NCBI GenBank assembly: GCA_026225115.1
Contig: JAMFSE010000083.1
Span: 1 to 51,523, forward strand
Length of the DNA: 51,523 nt
Direction of reading: 5' to 3'
Origin: Rhodovastum atsumiense
GTDB lineage: Bacteria > Pseudomonadota > Alphaproteobacteria > Acetobacterales > Acetobacteraceae
A program made the position numbers and the translations under genes. The notes below the pieces were generated by a model. It was not told the DNA's origin. It saw nothing but the letters and a program-made list of their open reading frames with translations, and did not search any database. Shown here one piece after another: positions 24,986 through 33,202 of this stretch. The stretch's first letter is position 1. Each line of letters begins with the position of its first letter.

Positions 24986-26692
24986 TTAGAACGTGTGCGA
25001 CAGCGCCAGCTCGATATAGTGCTGGTAGTCGGTCGTGGCGTTCGGCGCGTAAGTGATGGTGGAGAGTTTGCCGAACGGATTAACGTAGTAGAGCGACGCC
25101 GTGTAGGTGGACCGGTAGGTGGCCGAGATGCCGAGGGAGAGCGAGCCCGTGCCGTGGTTCACGGTGGAGTCGATCTGCGAGTTGCCCGCGAAATCATAGG
25201 TGATCGTGGTCGGGAAGGTGATTTCGAGGTTCGGAATCACGTCATAATAGGCTGGTATCGCCTGAAGTTCGAACGTTGCCGCGGCCTTCGAGCGATTCGG
25301 CGCCAGATTTTCCTTATTATGGGTCACGCTCAGCACTTGCAAATACTGAATTTCACCCAGGACCGTGACGCCGCCTGGATCGAACGGGATGCCGGGCGAG
25401 CCGTAGATGGCATTGATCAGGCCGGTCATGGTGTTGCCGATCGGGTAGGTGGCGTTATTCACGTTGGCGCCGCCGATGGGGCTGGACGGGCTGCCAAGTG
25501 TGGTGCCGCCGACCAGATTCAGGTTTCTGTGGGTGCTGAGTTCACCGGCGACGTTCGTGGCGCCGATGGTGGTGGATAGGCTGGCGCCATAGATTGAGAT
25601 ATCACGCGGATAAGCAACGGTGTAGGTACCGGCTCTCGTGCCGGTTGGCGTCGGGGTCAGTTGGCCTGAAAACTCGTACAGGGCGGGCGTTTTCGAATCA
25701 TAGCGCAAGCCGAACAGACCGACGTCGTAATTGCCGAACTGCGCCTGGCCGGAGAGGCCGAACTGACCATTCTGCGATGGCGGCGTCAGATCCTTGGTCC
25801 GGTACAGATAAATACCGTTGGTGTCGGTGGTGCCGTTTAGGCCGACGATGCGGCTGCCGCCCGGGCCAATCGGGTCAGCTCCGAAATAGGAGCCGGAGCC
25901 GTTGAAGGCGTCAGACTCCCATTGGTACTGGTAGTAACCCTGAAGCGTATAGGTGTTGTTCGGCTTATAGGTCGCAACGATCTGTCCGACGGGGAGGAAT
26001 ATCTGCTGGACCTGGGCGCCGACGAGCTGTGAAGCGGCAACGACGTCAACCGGCGCCTGGCCGCCGGAAATACCGTCCTGACTGAAAAGGCTCTGGCCCC
26101 AGAACAAGGTCTGCTGACCTGCCTTCAGAGAGACTTCCTGGGCCTGGCCGAAATTCCAGCTGTCGTAGACGAAGGCGTCGAGCATGCGGCCGTTCGAGCC
26201 GTTCGACGTACGCACTTCGGTTGCGAAAGATGTGGGGCTGTTGGTGATCGCGTTCAGCGAGCCGGGCGAGCCGTTCTTGTTGCCTTGCATGTAGATCGTG
26301 TTGAGGAAGTACTCACCGCTGAAATGCATGCCGAAGGTGCCGTCCTTGATGTCCAAGACGGGCAGAGCTTCGAACTGGTTGCTGACCAGGCCGTTATGCG
26401 AGAAATTCTGGGCGCTGTCGTTGCCATTGGCGTTGTTGACGGGATCCGCAATGATCTTCGACGTGCCGCCGACCTGATAGATGCCGGCATAGGAGGTGGT
26501 GATGTCGAGGTTGACGATCAGGTTATTGCCGTATTGCGAGCCGTTATAAAGCTGGAAGGCATGGGCCGCGGGAGCGGTGGCGCCGAGAGCGATAAGGCCG
26601 CCGGCAGCGGGCAAGGCCAGCCCGACAAGCAACCGGGACCGGAGGCTCCTGACATGCTTGGTCTTGCGTTCGATCTTCATTTTCATAGTCAT
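24986..26692 (-). CDS. DUF1302-like outer-membrane beta-barrel protein
   Basis: A 568-residue exported protein. Residues 1-45 form a basic, then hydrophobic signal peptide ending 'APAAHA'. The mature part is rich in alternating beta strands and ends in Phe ('LALSHTF'), as outer-membrane barrels do. 'LFWGQSLFSQDGISGGQAPV' followed by a Leu-Pro-Val-Gly-Gln segment matches the DUF1302 pattern of barrels found with steroid, terpene and aromatic degradation genes. GGAGG five bases before ATG 26692 fixes the start, and two TATAAT-like boxes lie about 25-35 bases upstream. It probably admits the hydrophobic growth substrate, an inference from family context. Confidence 0.82.
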   Translation of the reverse strand: MTMKMKIERKTKHVRSLRSRLLVGLALPAAGGLIALGATAPAAHAFQLYNGSQYGNNLIVNLDITTSYAGIYQVGGTSKIIADPVNNANGNDSAQNFSHNGLVSNQFEALPVLDIKDGTFGMHFSGEYFLNTIYMQGNKNGSPGSLNAITNSPTSFATEVRTSNGSNGRMLDAFVYDSWNFGQAQEVSLKAGQQTLFWGQSLFSQDGISGGQAPVDVVAASQLVGAQVQQIFLPVGQIVATYKPNNTYTLQGYYQYQWESDAFNGSGSYFGADPIGPGGSRIVGLNGTTDTNGIYLYRTKDLTPPSQNGQFGLSGQAQFGNYDVGLFGLRYDSKTPALYEFSGQLTPTPTGTRAGTYTVAYPRDISIYGASLSTTIGATNVAGELSTHRNLNLVGGTTLGSPSSPIGGANVNNATYPIGNTMTGLINAIYGSPGIPFDPGGVTVLGEIQYLQVLSVTHNKENLAPNRSKAAATFELQAIPAYYDVIPNLEITFPTTITYDFAGNSQIDSTVNHGTGSLSLGISATYRSTYTASLYYVNPFGKLSTITYAPNATTDYQHYIELALSHTF

Positions 26693-27231
26693 TAGATCCT
26701 CCCAATTTTATCTTATTATAAATTATAAAGCCTGAATCAGCGTATTACTGCCGATGTTGAACCGCAATCTTAACGGTGTTCTCTCCGACACGAAATCTCG
26801 TTCCCCATGCATCGCCCGGACGAAGTAACACGCATTACCGAACTATCCGCCGGCGTTTCGACCGGCGCTTAACCGTTGTAGCATCATCGGCGGAGTCGCG
26901 CTGCGCTTCTGATGCGGCGGTTCTGATAGCGCGAGGCTGCCAAATGCAATCTCCAATCTTGTATCCCGTTCCCTGCAAACTCCGCCCGGCCTAGCGGGCG
27001 GTTATCGCGTCGATCTCTCCGAGCTGACGCCGGACGTTTAACCAACAATTCAAATGGTTATATATTTACTTGGATACGGTCAAGAGGATTTTCCGAGCAA
27101 TCTTGACCTGCCACGCTCATTTTATAGGCCCCGGCCTGGCATGACGCCCTGAATCGTTTGCCCCATCGTTTGCCCCGCGATCCATGGCCCGGCCCCAGGC
27201 TTAGCGCCTGAAATGCCGGGTTTCCAGGGTC
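26693..27231. other. Long intergenic region carrying the porin promoter
   Basis: No convincing gene is seen in these 539 bases; the open frames are short and show no family resemblance. The porin-proximal end is AT-rich with two minus-strand TATAAT boxes (26720-26715 and 26727-26722). Around 27060-27110 there is another AT-rich patch. A 12-base unit (ATCGTTTGCCCC) is repeated in tandem at 27153-27164 and 27165-27176. The porin-distal end abuts the stop of the SDR at 27232. Confidence 0.6.
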
Positions 27232-28020
27232 TTAGTTGCCGCCGGGCATGGCCAAAGTGCCGCGCATCAGCGCCATCATGTCGGGCTGGCCGGTGTGCGC
27301 GGTGAGGCCGCCGTCGGCGACGAGAATCGTGCCGACGCAGTAGGAAGCATCGTCGGAGGCGAGGAAGGCGGCGACCTTTGCCATCTCATCGGCGCGGCCG
27401 CCGCGGCCGAGCGGGACGATTCGGTCCCATTCCGCGCGCAGCGGCGTGGCGTCGATGCCGGCGGTCAGGCGGGTGCTGGCAATGAAGCCGGGGCAGAAGG
27501 CGTTGACCCGGATATTGTCCTTGGCGTGGTCGATGGCGAGGACCTTGGTGTAGTTGATGACCGCCCCTTTGGAGGCGTTGTAGGCGCCGAAACCGTAATC
27601 GCCGAACAGGCCGGAGATGGAGGCGGTGTTGACGATGGCGCCGCCGCCCTGTTTGCGCATATGCGGGATGGCGGCGCGGCAGGCGTACATGACCGAGGTG
27701 ACGTTGACCGCGAAAACCTTTTCCCAGACCTCATTGGTCATTTCCGGCGCTTCGCCGAGCGAGCCGGTGCCGGCGTTGTTGAACAGGATGTCGATGCGGC
27801 CGTGTTTGGCGACGCAGGCGGCGACCATTTCATCCACCCGTTCGGAGTTGGTAACGTCGCAGACGTAATTGGTGATGCCGGGGGCGTCGTGTTTGAGCGC
27901 GGCCCCGTCGATATCGACGGCGAGGACGTTGGCGCCTTCCGAGGCGAGCTGGGTTGCGATGGCGGCGCCGATGCCGCTGGCCGCACCCGTTACGATTGCG
28001 GATCTTCCCTGAAAACGCAT
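27232..28020 (-). CDS. Short-chain dehydrogenase/reductase (classical)
   Basis: A 262-residue NAD(P)-dependent oxidoreductase. 'TGAASGIG' is at residues 11-18, 'NNAG' at 81-84, catalytic S134, Y147 and K151 ('YNASK'), and 'FCPGFIAST' follows. Asp in 'AVDIDG' at the end of the second strand suggests NAD rather than NADP. It is the last gene of a minus-strand block and lies 15 bases after the sulfotransferase remnant. Likely an alcohol/ketone oxidation in the same pathway as the SDR at 28891. Its substrate is not readable from the sequence. Confidence 0.92.
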   Translation of the reverse strand: MRFQGRSAIVTGAASGIGAAIATQLASEGANVLAVDIDGAALKHDAPGITNYVCDVTNSERVDEMVAACVAKHGRIDILFNNAGTGSLGEAPEMTNEVWEKVFAVNVTSVMYACRAAIPHMRKQGGGAIVNTASISGLFGDYGFGAYNASKGAVINYTKVLAIDHAKDNIRVNAFCPGFIASTRLTAGIDATPLRAEWDRIVPLGRGGRADEMAKVAAFLASDDASYCVGTILVADGGLTAHTGQPDMMALMRGTLAMPGGN

Positions 28021-28035
28021 TTTGCTGCTCCCCGT

Positions 28036-28284
28036 TTATCGTTCCCGCGTGACGCGGTAATCATCTAGATATTTGCCGAGATACTCCTCAATGACCCTCT
28101 CGTCGAGGCCGTAATCCGCCAGCGTGTAGCTCTGCTCGGGGCCCTGGCCGGGGCGGTCGATTTTGAGGTAGTCCGGCATTGCGTTTTTGGCTTTGGCGGT
28201 GAGGTGCAGGCCGAACTCGGCGTAGACCCGTTCGGCTTCCGCAATGGGATCGGCGATCATGGTTTTGTAATGGACGTCGACGAT
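28036..28284 (-). pseudogene. C-terminal remnant of a sulfotransferase-family gene
   Basis: Reading from 28284 gives 'IVDVHYKTMIADPIAEAER' followed by 'VYAEFGLHL' and ending near 'YTLADYGLDERVIEEYLGKY'. This is the closing part of PF13469-type sulfotransferases ('DVHYxDxxxDP...' and '...YxLxDFGLD...'). A TAA at 28287-28285 blocks extension upstream in this frame and the P-loop N-terminal domain is missing. An ATG at 28260 could start a 74-residue product, but it would lack any catalytic part. It seems joined to the head of another decayed gene (28257-28428), as if a deletion had fused two neighbours. Confidence 0.6.
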
Positions 28285-28428
28285 TTATGCTGCGGGTTGG
28301 CGGCCTTGAAGCCCTGGGCGCGGGCGAGCGGTTCCTGCGCGAACTCGGTTGCAAGCAAAGCTTCGCGCTGCTGTTCGAGGGCTTTGCGGTATTCCAGCCA
28401 GGCGGATTTGGCGGGGGGACTCAGTCAT
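28257..28428 (-). pseudogene. N-terminal remnant, tentatively DUF1214-like
   Basis: ATG 28428 overlaps the stop of the SnoaL-like gene. If one base of the six-G run at 28413-28418 (plus strand) is removed, the reading becomes 'MTESPAKSAWLEYRKALEQQ' and continues through 'ALLATEF', 'EPLARAQGFKAANPQ' before running into the sulfotransferase remnant and a stop at 28259-28257. The 'AWxEYxxAL...PLxRAQGF' pattern resembles the first 40 residues of DUF1214 proteins, which in complete form are several hundred residues. So the gene carries both a homopolymer frameshift and loss of its 3' part. The family call is tentative; the coding character is clearer than the name. Confidence 0.45.
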
Positions 28429-28879
28429 CGGCGGCGGTCTCCGTTGCGGGGGTGACGTCGAGGCGCAGGCGGGTCAGGATCTGGGTTTTGATGCGCCAGC
28501 CGGCGTCGGATTTGACGTAAGTTTCATGGTAATGGCCGTAGCCGACCAGGCGCGGCGCGCCGGCATAGGCGTCCGGGCCGGGTTTCAGGCGGTCGACCAT
28601 TGGCCAAATTGCTTTGGCGGTGGTGGGCGAGGTTATTTCAATTTCCGGGTTCTGGCCGTGATGGACGGTGATGACGCCGGTGAGTGCCGCGGCGACGCCG
28701 GTTACGAAATCTTCTCGGCTGCCTACGTATTTGCGGTTTTCGGTGGGCATCTCATGGTCGATTTCCGGTTCCCAGACGGCGGTGAAACCGGCCCAGTCCT
28801 TGGTGTCGAGGGCGCGGAAATATTTTGCCTTGAGGTTTTTGATGGCCTCGATTTCGATCAGGGTTTGCAGCGGGTCCAT
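28421..28879 (-). CDS. SnoaL-like (NTF2-fold) protein
   Basis: A 152-residue protein of the cone-shaped NTF2/SnoaL superfamily, which contains isomerases, dehydratases and ligand-binding proteins. Recognisable are the N-terminal helix 'EIEAIKNLKAKYFRALDTKD' and later 'GYGHYHETYVKSDAGWRIKT'. It shares architecture with the SnoaL-like gene at 29745, and the two flank an SDR. Such proteins commonly accompany SDRs in steroid and aromatic degradation clusters. It starts 11 bases after the SDR stop, so it is in the same transcript. Its catalytic role is unknown. Confidence 0.82.
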   Translation of the reverse strand: MDPLQTLIEIEAIKNLKAKYFRALDTKDWAGFTAVWEPEIDHEMPTENRKYVGSREDFVTGVAAALTGVITVHHGQNPEIEITSPTTAKAIWPMVDRLKPGPDAYAGAPRLVGYGHYHETYVKSDAGWRIKTQILTRLRLDVTPATETAADD

Positions 28880-28890
28880 GGAAAATTCCT

Positions 28891-29727
28891 TCAGTTTGCG
28901 GCCATTCGGTCGAAGGCGCGCAGGACTTCGCGTTGCTGCGCTTCGACCTGCTGGCGGTAATTGCCGTGGGTGATGAGGTAGGGGTGTTTGGCGCTTAAGG
29001 TGGCGAGCAGGTTGCGGATGGCGACCTCCGGCGGGACCACGTGGTTTTCCAAGGTGATGTCGGCGCTGGCCATCATCGCCTCGATATCAGCCATGTCGAG
29101 TTTGGATTCTCCCAGCGCTTCCGGGCGGGCTTCGCGGCTGCTTTGCAGGTGGCGGGTGGACATGCCGCCTGGGAACAGAAGCGTTACGTTGATGCCCTCG
29201 GGTGCCAGTTCCTGGCGCAGCACTTCGCCGTAGCCGGTAACGGCGAATTTGGAAGCGACATAAGCGGCGAGGCGGATGCCGAACTGGAAGAAGCTGGAGG
29301 AGGAGGTGAGCAGGATGTGCCGATCCCCCTGCCCTGCCCGGAGCAAAGGCAGGAAAGTGTTGACGGTGTGGACCACCCCCATGACGTTGACCGAGAGCAC
29401 CCATTGCCAGTCCTGATCAGTGAGCTTGTCGGCGGCGCCCAGCTGCTGCACGCCGACATTGGCGCAGAGCACGTGCACGGCGCCGAATTTTTCCCCGATC
29501 TGAGCGGCCGCGGATTCCAGCGAGGTTTTATCCGCGACGTCGACGCGCATGCCGATGGCAGCAATGCCGCGGGCGGAAAGTTCTTCCGCCTTGGCCTGGG
29601 CGCGGGGGCCGTCGATGTCGAGCAGTGCTAGATTGGCGCCGGCGGCGGCGAAGAGATCCGCCATGGCAGCACCTAGGCCGGAGCCGGCGCCGGTGATGAC
29701 GACGGTGCGATTGGTGTATTCAGCCAT
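28891..29727 (-). CDS. Short-chain dehydrogenase/reductase
   Basis: A 278-residue NAD(P)-dependent oxidoreductase. 'TGAGSGLG' spans 12-19, 'CANVG' replaces the usual NNAG at 88-92, and S143, Y156 and K160 form the catalytic set ('AAYVASK'). The C-terminus ('HPYLITHGNYRQQVEAQQRE') is longer than in the SDR at 27232 and typical of the group annotated as SDRs of fatty-acid or steroid metabolism. It lies between two SnoaL-like genes with gaps of 17 and 11 bases, indicating one operon. Confidence 0.92.
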   Translation of the reverse strand: MAEYTNRTVVITGAGSGLGAAMADLFAAAGANLALLDIDGPRAQAKAEELSARGIAAIGMRVDVADKTSLESAAAQIGEKFGAVHVLCANVGVQQLGAADKLTDQDWQWVLSVNVMGVVHTVNTFLPLLRAGQGDRHILLTSSSSFFQFGIRLAAYVASKFAVTGYGEVLRQELAPEGINVTLLFPGGMSTRHLQSSREARPEALGESKLDMADIEAMMASADITLENHVVPPEVAIRNLLATLSAKHPYLITHGNYRQQVEAQQREVLRAFDRMAAN

Positions 29728-29744
29728 TGGAAATTCCTAGGTTG

Positions 29745-30173
29745 TTAGCGCTTCGGTTCGCGCTCGAAGATCAGATAGGTGAGCTTGAGTTTGGCGATGC
29801 GCCATTTGCCGTCGGCGCAGCGGCGGTAGCGCTCGCGGTAATGGCCAAAGCCGGTATGCGCGGCCTCGTCGATGATGGCGGGGCCGATGACGCGGTCCTG
29901 CATCGCCCAGATAACATCGGCCTCGTCGCCATGGATGTCGATTTCGGGGGCGTGTACCTGGTGCGCGGTTTGCGCCTGCTCGACGAAGCGGCGGATATCG
30001 GCGACGGCGGCATCGCGGCCAACCACCGGCGGTCTGGAGGGGTCGCTGTCCAGCACGAAATCCTCAGTGAAGACATCCGCATAGGCGGTCCAGTCCTTAG
30101 TATCCAGGAAGCGGCAATATTCAGCTTTGGTGCGGCAGATTGCGGCGTAGTCCTGGAAGTTTGTCTCGTTCAT
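29745..30173 (-). CDS. SnoaL-like (NTF2-fold) protein
   Basis: A 142-residue protein with the SnoaL-4-like layout: helix 'YCRFLDTKDWTAYADVFTED', then 'HQVHAPEIDIHGDEADVIWA' and 'TGFGHYRERYRRCADGKWRI'. The conserved 'LDTKDW' and 'GHYxExY' segments are shared with the neighbour at 28421, pointing to duplication. It is the first intact gene after the decayed AraC-type regulator, 135 bases away, so a promoter could lie in 30174-30308. Likely a small dehydratase, isomerase or carrier for the SDR product; not provable here. Confidence 0.8.
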   Translation of the reverse strand: MNETNFQDYAAICRTKAEYCRFLDTKDWTAYADVFTEDFVLDSDPSRPPVVGRDAAVADIRRFVEQAQTAHQVHAPEIDIHGDEADVIWAMQDRVIGPAIIDEAAHTGFGHYRERYRRCADGKWRIAKLKLTYLIFEREPKR

Positions 30174-30308
30174 TATTCCCTCCGGCTTTTCGGCTGGCTC
30201 TTAAGCGGCCTCGCGGGAATTACTCGGTCTTTCCAGGTTATTGATCAAGCCTGCAGGCTGGCGAGATATCGCCATTCCGTCCAAAAACGGACATCATCCG
30301 CGGGGAAG

Positions 30309-31063
30309 TCAGGTGAGCGGCGTTATTTTCGTGGCGCCGCGATATTCCTTTGGAGTGAGGCCGGTGGCGCGGCGGAAGGCATAAGCGAAGGCCGAGGGCG
30401 AGCCGAAATTCATTTTTGCCGAGATGACCTGGATGCTGTCGCCGCCGAGCAGAAGTTCCTTGGCGGCCTCTATGCGCCGGCGGGCGATATAGGCGCCGAT
30501 GGCAACGCCGTGCGCGGCGCGGAAGGATCGCATCAATTGCCGGACACTGACATGGCAAAGGGCGGCCAGTTCACTCAGCGTCGGCGGCGATGCGGATTGG
30601 GTAAGCCGCGCGTCGATGAGGTGCATTTGCCGGCTGGGCAGCGGCTGGGCGGCGCATTTCTTCGGCCAGGCGGCTGAAGAGCATGGTCAAATTCCGGCTG
30701 ACGACGCCAATGCTGGCGGCCTGATGGCGTTTGGTCCACAGACGGTCCAGATCGAACCAGATTGCAGCGCTTCGGGCTCGATTTCGCAAACCATCGAGGT
30801 AGCCGTGCCGGGCACGTTTTTGACGTGCAGATAATGCTGCGGCGGCAGCATGTAGATCGGGCCCATTTCCAGAAAATGATGCGGCCCCAGTGGTCGCGGT
30901 AGCGCGCCAATGTTTTGCGCGGGCGCGGCGTCAGGCTCATGTCGATCCGGAATGTGCCTTCACTGCACAGATAGTCGCTGCGCGGCTCCTGAATATCGAA
31001 ATGAACAATCTGCAGCCGGGCGGATGGGAGGCGGTGTTCGCGTTCTATTTCTGCGAGCGACAT
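30309..31063 (-). pseudogene. AraC-family regulator broken by several frameshifts
   Basis: The gene can be followed through three reading frames. From ATG 31063 'MSLAEIEREHRLPSARLQIV' leads to 'LARYRDHWG'; a shift at the four-C run 30885-30888 then gives 'HHFLEMGPIYMLPPQHYLHV' and 'CEIEPEALQ'; a second shift near 30760-30768 gives 'IWFDLDRLWTKRHQAASIG' and 'LTMLFSRLAEEMRRP'; a third near 30640-30670 gives 'MHLIDARL' and the intact C-terminal double helix-turn-helix ('LCHVSVRQLMRSFRAAHG' ... 'FGSPSAFAYAFRRATGLTP'). At least three indels make a functional product unlikely, though the last 105 codons remain open from ATG 30626. It probably once controlled this operon. Confidence 0.75.
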
Positions 31064-31096
31064 GGATCGAATGGCTCAGGCTTTTGGCTGCCGGAC

Positions 31097-31609
31097 TTAG
31101 CTGTCACATAAGGCAGCGGCGCGCTGCAGGCGCTCACCGTGCTCGGATTCTTCTTTGCCGTTCAGCCGGAACAGTGCAATTGCCTCCGGATTGTCGAAAC
31201 AGGCGGCGATGCGGTCGTACATCTGATCGCCGGCGAATTCGCCTTCGGCCAATCTTTCGAGGGCCTGTTTGGTCACCGGCATCATCGGCAGCGGCGTGTA
31301 GACCGGATTTTCCTCGATCGGCGGAATGGGGAAGGGTTCGCCGGTCAGGATTTCGATTGCCTTGCCGACGCGGTGCGCGTGGGCGAGTTCTTCGCGGCCA
31401 TTCGCCAGCAGCAGTTCCTTGACGGCTTCATTTGGCGCGCCCTCTGCCATGCAGCGGTATAATTCCTTGCCGATGGCTTCAGCCAGAGCGAGGATTTTAA
31501 GATCGTCCACGGTGGTGCCGGCGCCAAGGCCGTTGATATGCGCGAAGGCTTCAATCGAGGTCTTTGGGGCATTTGGCCCTAGGGTAATGCTCATCGGGGA
31601 AATGCTCAT
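31097..31609 (-). CDS. Ferritin-like/rubrerythrin-like protein
   Basis: A 170-residue protein predicted to be a four-helix bundle with a di-iron site: ExxH motifs are present twice, E74..H77 in 'REELAHAH' and E154..H157 in 'KEESEHG', with additional Glu candidates E44/E49 and E122/E124 on the partner helices. Members of this superfamily store iron, reduce peroxide or act as small oxygenases. It is not a full ferritin by sequence. It sits 67 bases downstream of the MDR reductase and 33 bases before the AraC remnant, so it is co-transcribed with a catabolic operon, which is unusual for a storage protein. ATG 31594 is an alternative start. Confidence 0.7.
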   Translation of the reverse strand: MSISPMSITLGPNAPKTSIEAFAHINGLGAGTTVDDLKILALAEAIGKELYRCMAEGAPNEAVKELLLANGREELAHAHRVGKAIEILTGEPFPIPPIEENPVYTPLPMMPVTKQALERLAEGEFAGDQMYDRIAACFDNPEAIALFRLNGKEESEHGERLQRAAALCDS

Positions 31610-31676
31610 GGGTTCACCTTTTCAAAGTCTTGGACGTGCCCTAGCCTAGCGTGGATTGTTCTCCGCACCAATGTTT

Positions 31677-32690
31677 TCAGGGCTCCGGTGATAGTTGGAT
31701 CAGCAGCTTGCCGTCGTGATTGCCGGTAAACAGGCGCTGCAGGGAATCCATGGCACCTTCCAGGCCCTGGTCGACATGCACTTTCCATTTGAGCTTGCCG
31801 CTGGTGACCGAGGGGATCAGTTCGGCCATGGCTTCGGCAGCGCGGGGATAGAAATCGGAGACCAGGAAACCGCGGATGGTCAGGCGCTTCATCAGCACGC
31901 GGGAAAAATCGGTTGGGCCGGTTGGGCGGCCGTCGTCGTTATAGGCGGCGATCATGCCGCAGAGGGCGAAGCGGCCGAACAGGTTCATGCGGGAGAAGAC
32001 GGCGTCCATGATCGTACCGCCGACATTTTCGAAATTGACGTCGATGCCGTCCGGGCAAAGCTTGTCGAGGGCATCGCCGACGTCTTCGGATTTATAGTCG
32101 ATGGCGCCGTCGAAGCCGAGGTCGTTGGTGAGCCAGTCGCATTTGGCCTTACCGCCGGCGATGCCGATGACGCGGGCGCCGCGGAATTTGGCGAGCTGGC
32201 CGGCGATGGAGCCGACCGCGCCGGCGGCGGCGGAGACCACCACCGTTTCGCCGGATTTGGGATGGCCGATGTCACACATGCCGTACCAGGCGGTGAGGCC
32301 GGTAGCGCCCAGCACGCTCATATAAGCGGTGAGCGGGAGGCCTTGCTGCGCAAACAAGGGTGCTAGATGGTTGCCGTTGGCGATAAAATGGGTGGACCAG
32401 CCGCCGAGGCCGTTGACGATATCGCCGGGTTTGAGGCGATCCGAGCGCGAGGTTTCGACGACACCAACGGAAATGCCGCGCATGGTTTCGCCGATGTTGA
32501 CCGGCGGCATGTATTGATCCTGATCGGACATCCAGAGGCGGTTGGTGGGGTCGAGCGAGAGGTAGATGGTGCGGACCAGAACCTCGCCGGTTCCCGGTTC
32601 GGGCATGGGTTCGGTGACGAGTTCAAGATCGCCGGGGCGAACCTCGCCTTCCGGGCGGCGGCGTAGAATCCATCGTTGCATGCTGGACAT
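31677..32690 (-). CDS. NADP-dependent oxidoreductase, zinc-free MDR (CurA/PTGR-like)
   Basis: A 337-residue medium-chain reductase. The start is ATG 32690, with GGAG seven bases upstream; the open frame continues further only because of missing stops. Family signatures are 'LSLDPTNRLWMSDQDQYMPP', 'GLTAWYGMCDIGHPKSGETV', 'VSAAAGAVGSIAGQLAKFRG' and 'FENVGGTIMDAV'. No zinc-binding cysteines are present. Members reduce alpha-beta double bonds of enones, as in curcumin and 15-oxo-prostaglandin reductases. It is first in the minus-strand operon and divergent from the GFA gene at 32784. Confidence 0.92.
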   Translation of the reverse strand: MSSMQRWILRRRPEGEVRPGDLELVTEPMPEPGTGEVLVRTIYLSLDPTNRLWMSDQDQYMPPVNIGETMRGISVGVVETSRSDRLKPGDIVNGLGGWSTHFIANGNHLAPLFAQQGLPLTAYMSVLGATGLTAWYGMCDIGHPKSGETVVVSAAAGAVGSIAGQLAKFRGARVIGIAGGKAKCDWLTNDLGFDGAIDYKSEDVGDALDKLCPDGIDVNFENVGGTIMDAVFSRMNLFGRFALCGMIAAYNDDGRPTGPTDFSRVLMKRLTIRGFLVSDFYPRAAEAMAELIPSVTSGKLKWKVHVDQGLEGAMDSLQRLFTGNHDGKLLIQLSPEP

Positions 32691-32783
32691 GTTTTTCTCC
32701 CCTCTGCTTGACGGTTTTGGCGTATCCGCGCCAAATCCGCCAGGGCGGAACGGTAGGCGGAACGGTAGAAGGAAAATTCCTCG

Positions 32784-33200
32784 ATGAATACAACCCAAGT
32801 TCGCAGCGGCGGCTGTTTGTGCGGGCAGGTGCGCTATACGATATCGGCTGCACCGGATGCCGTTGTGGTTTGCCATTGCCGTGATTGCCAGAAACAGGCC
32901 GGCAGCGCGCTTTCCGTTCTTGCCGTGTTTCCAACCGATGCGGTGCGCATCGAGGGCGTTTTGTCGCGATATGAGACCACCGGAGATAATGGCAACAAGG
33001 TGGGGCGGTATTTTTGCGGCCATTGCGGATCGCCCATCCATTCCGAGACTCCGGCAACGCTGGCGTCCGGCCGCTTTGCCCTGAAGGCGGGGACGCTGGA
33101 TGACGTGTCCGGGCTGCAGCCGGCCGCGCATTTATGGGTGCAGAGCAAGCAGCCCTGGCTGCAGCTGCCGACGGATGCGCACTGCGTGCTGCAGCAATAA
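32784..33200 (+). CDS. GFA-family protein (glutathione-dependent formaldehyde-activating-like)
   Basis: A 138-residue zinc protein of the GFA/CENP-V fold. The cysteine set is clear: 'GGCLCGQVRY' at the N-terminus, 'CHCRDCQKQAGS' and 'YFCGHCGSPIHSE'. The best-known member condenses formaldehyde with glutathione, but most family members are of unknown function. It is divergent from the MDR reductase with about 93 bases between starts, and its stop nearly touches the stop of the convergent gene at 33203. Confidence 0.88.
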   Translation: MNTTQVRSGGCLCGQVRYTISAAPDAVVVCHCRDCQKQAGSALSVLAVFPTDAVRIEGVLSRYETTGDNGNKVGRYFCGHCGSPIHSETPATLASGRFALKAGTLDDVSGLQPAAHLWVQSKQPWLQLPTDAHCVLQQ

Positions 33201-33202
33201 TT

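Noticed and set aside
26776-26994. 72-codon plus-strand open frame in the long intergenic region
   Set aside because: No ribosome site, no recognisable motif, and an amino-acid mix typical of random GC-rich sequence.
27153-27176. Tandem 12-bp duplication as a regulatory element
   Set aside because: Only two copies, at the 3' side of the SDR gene and far from the porin promoter; a chance slippage event is enough.
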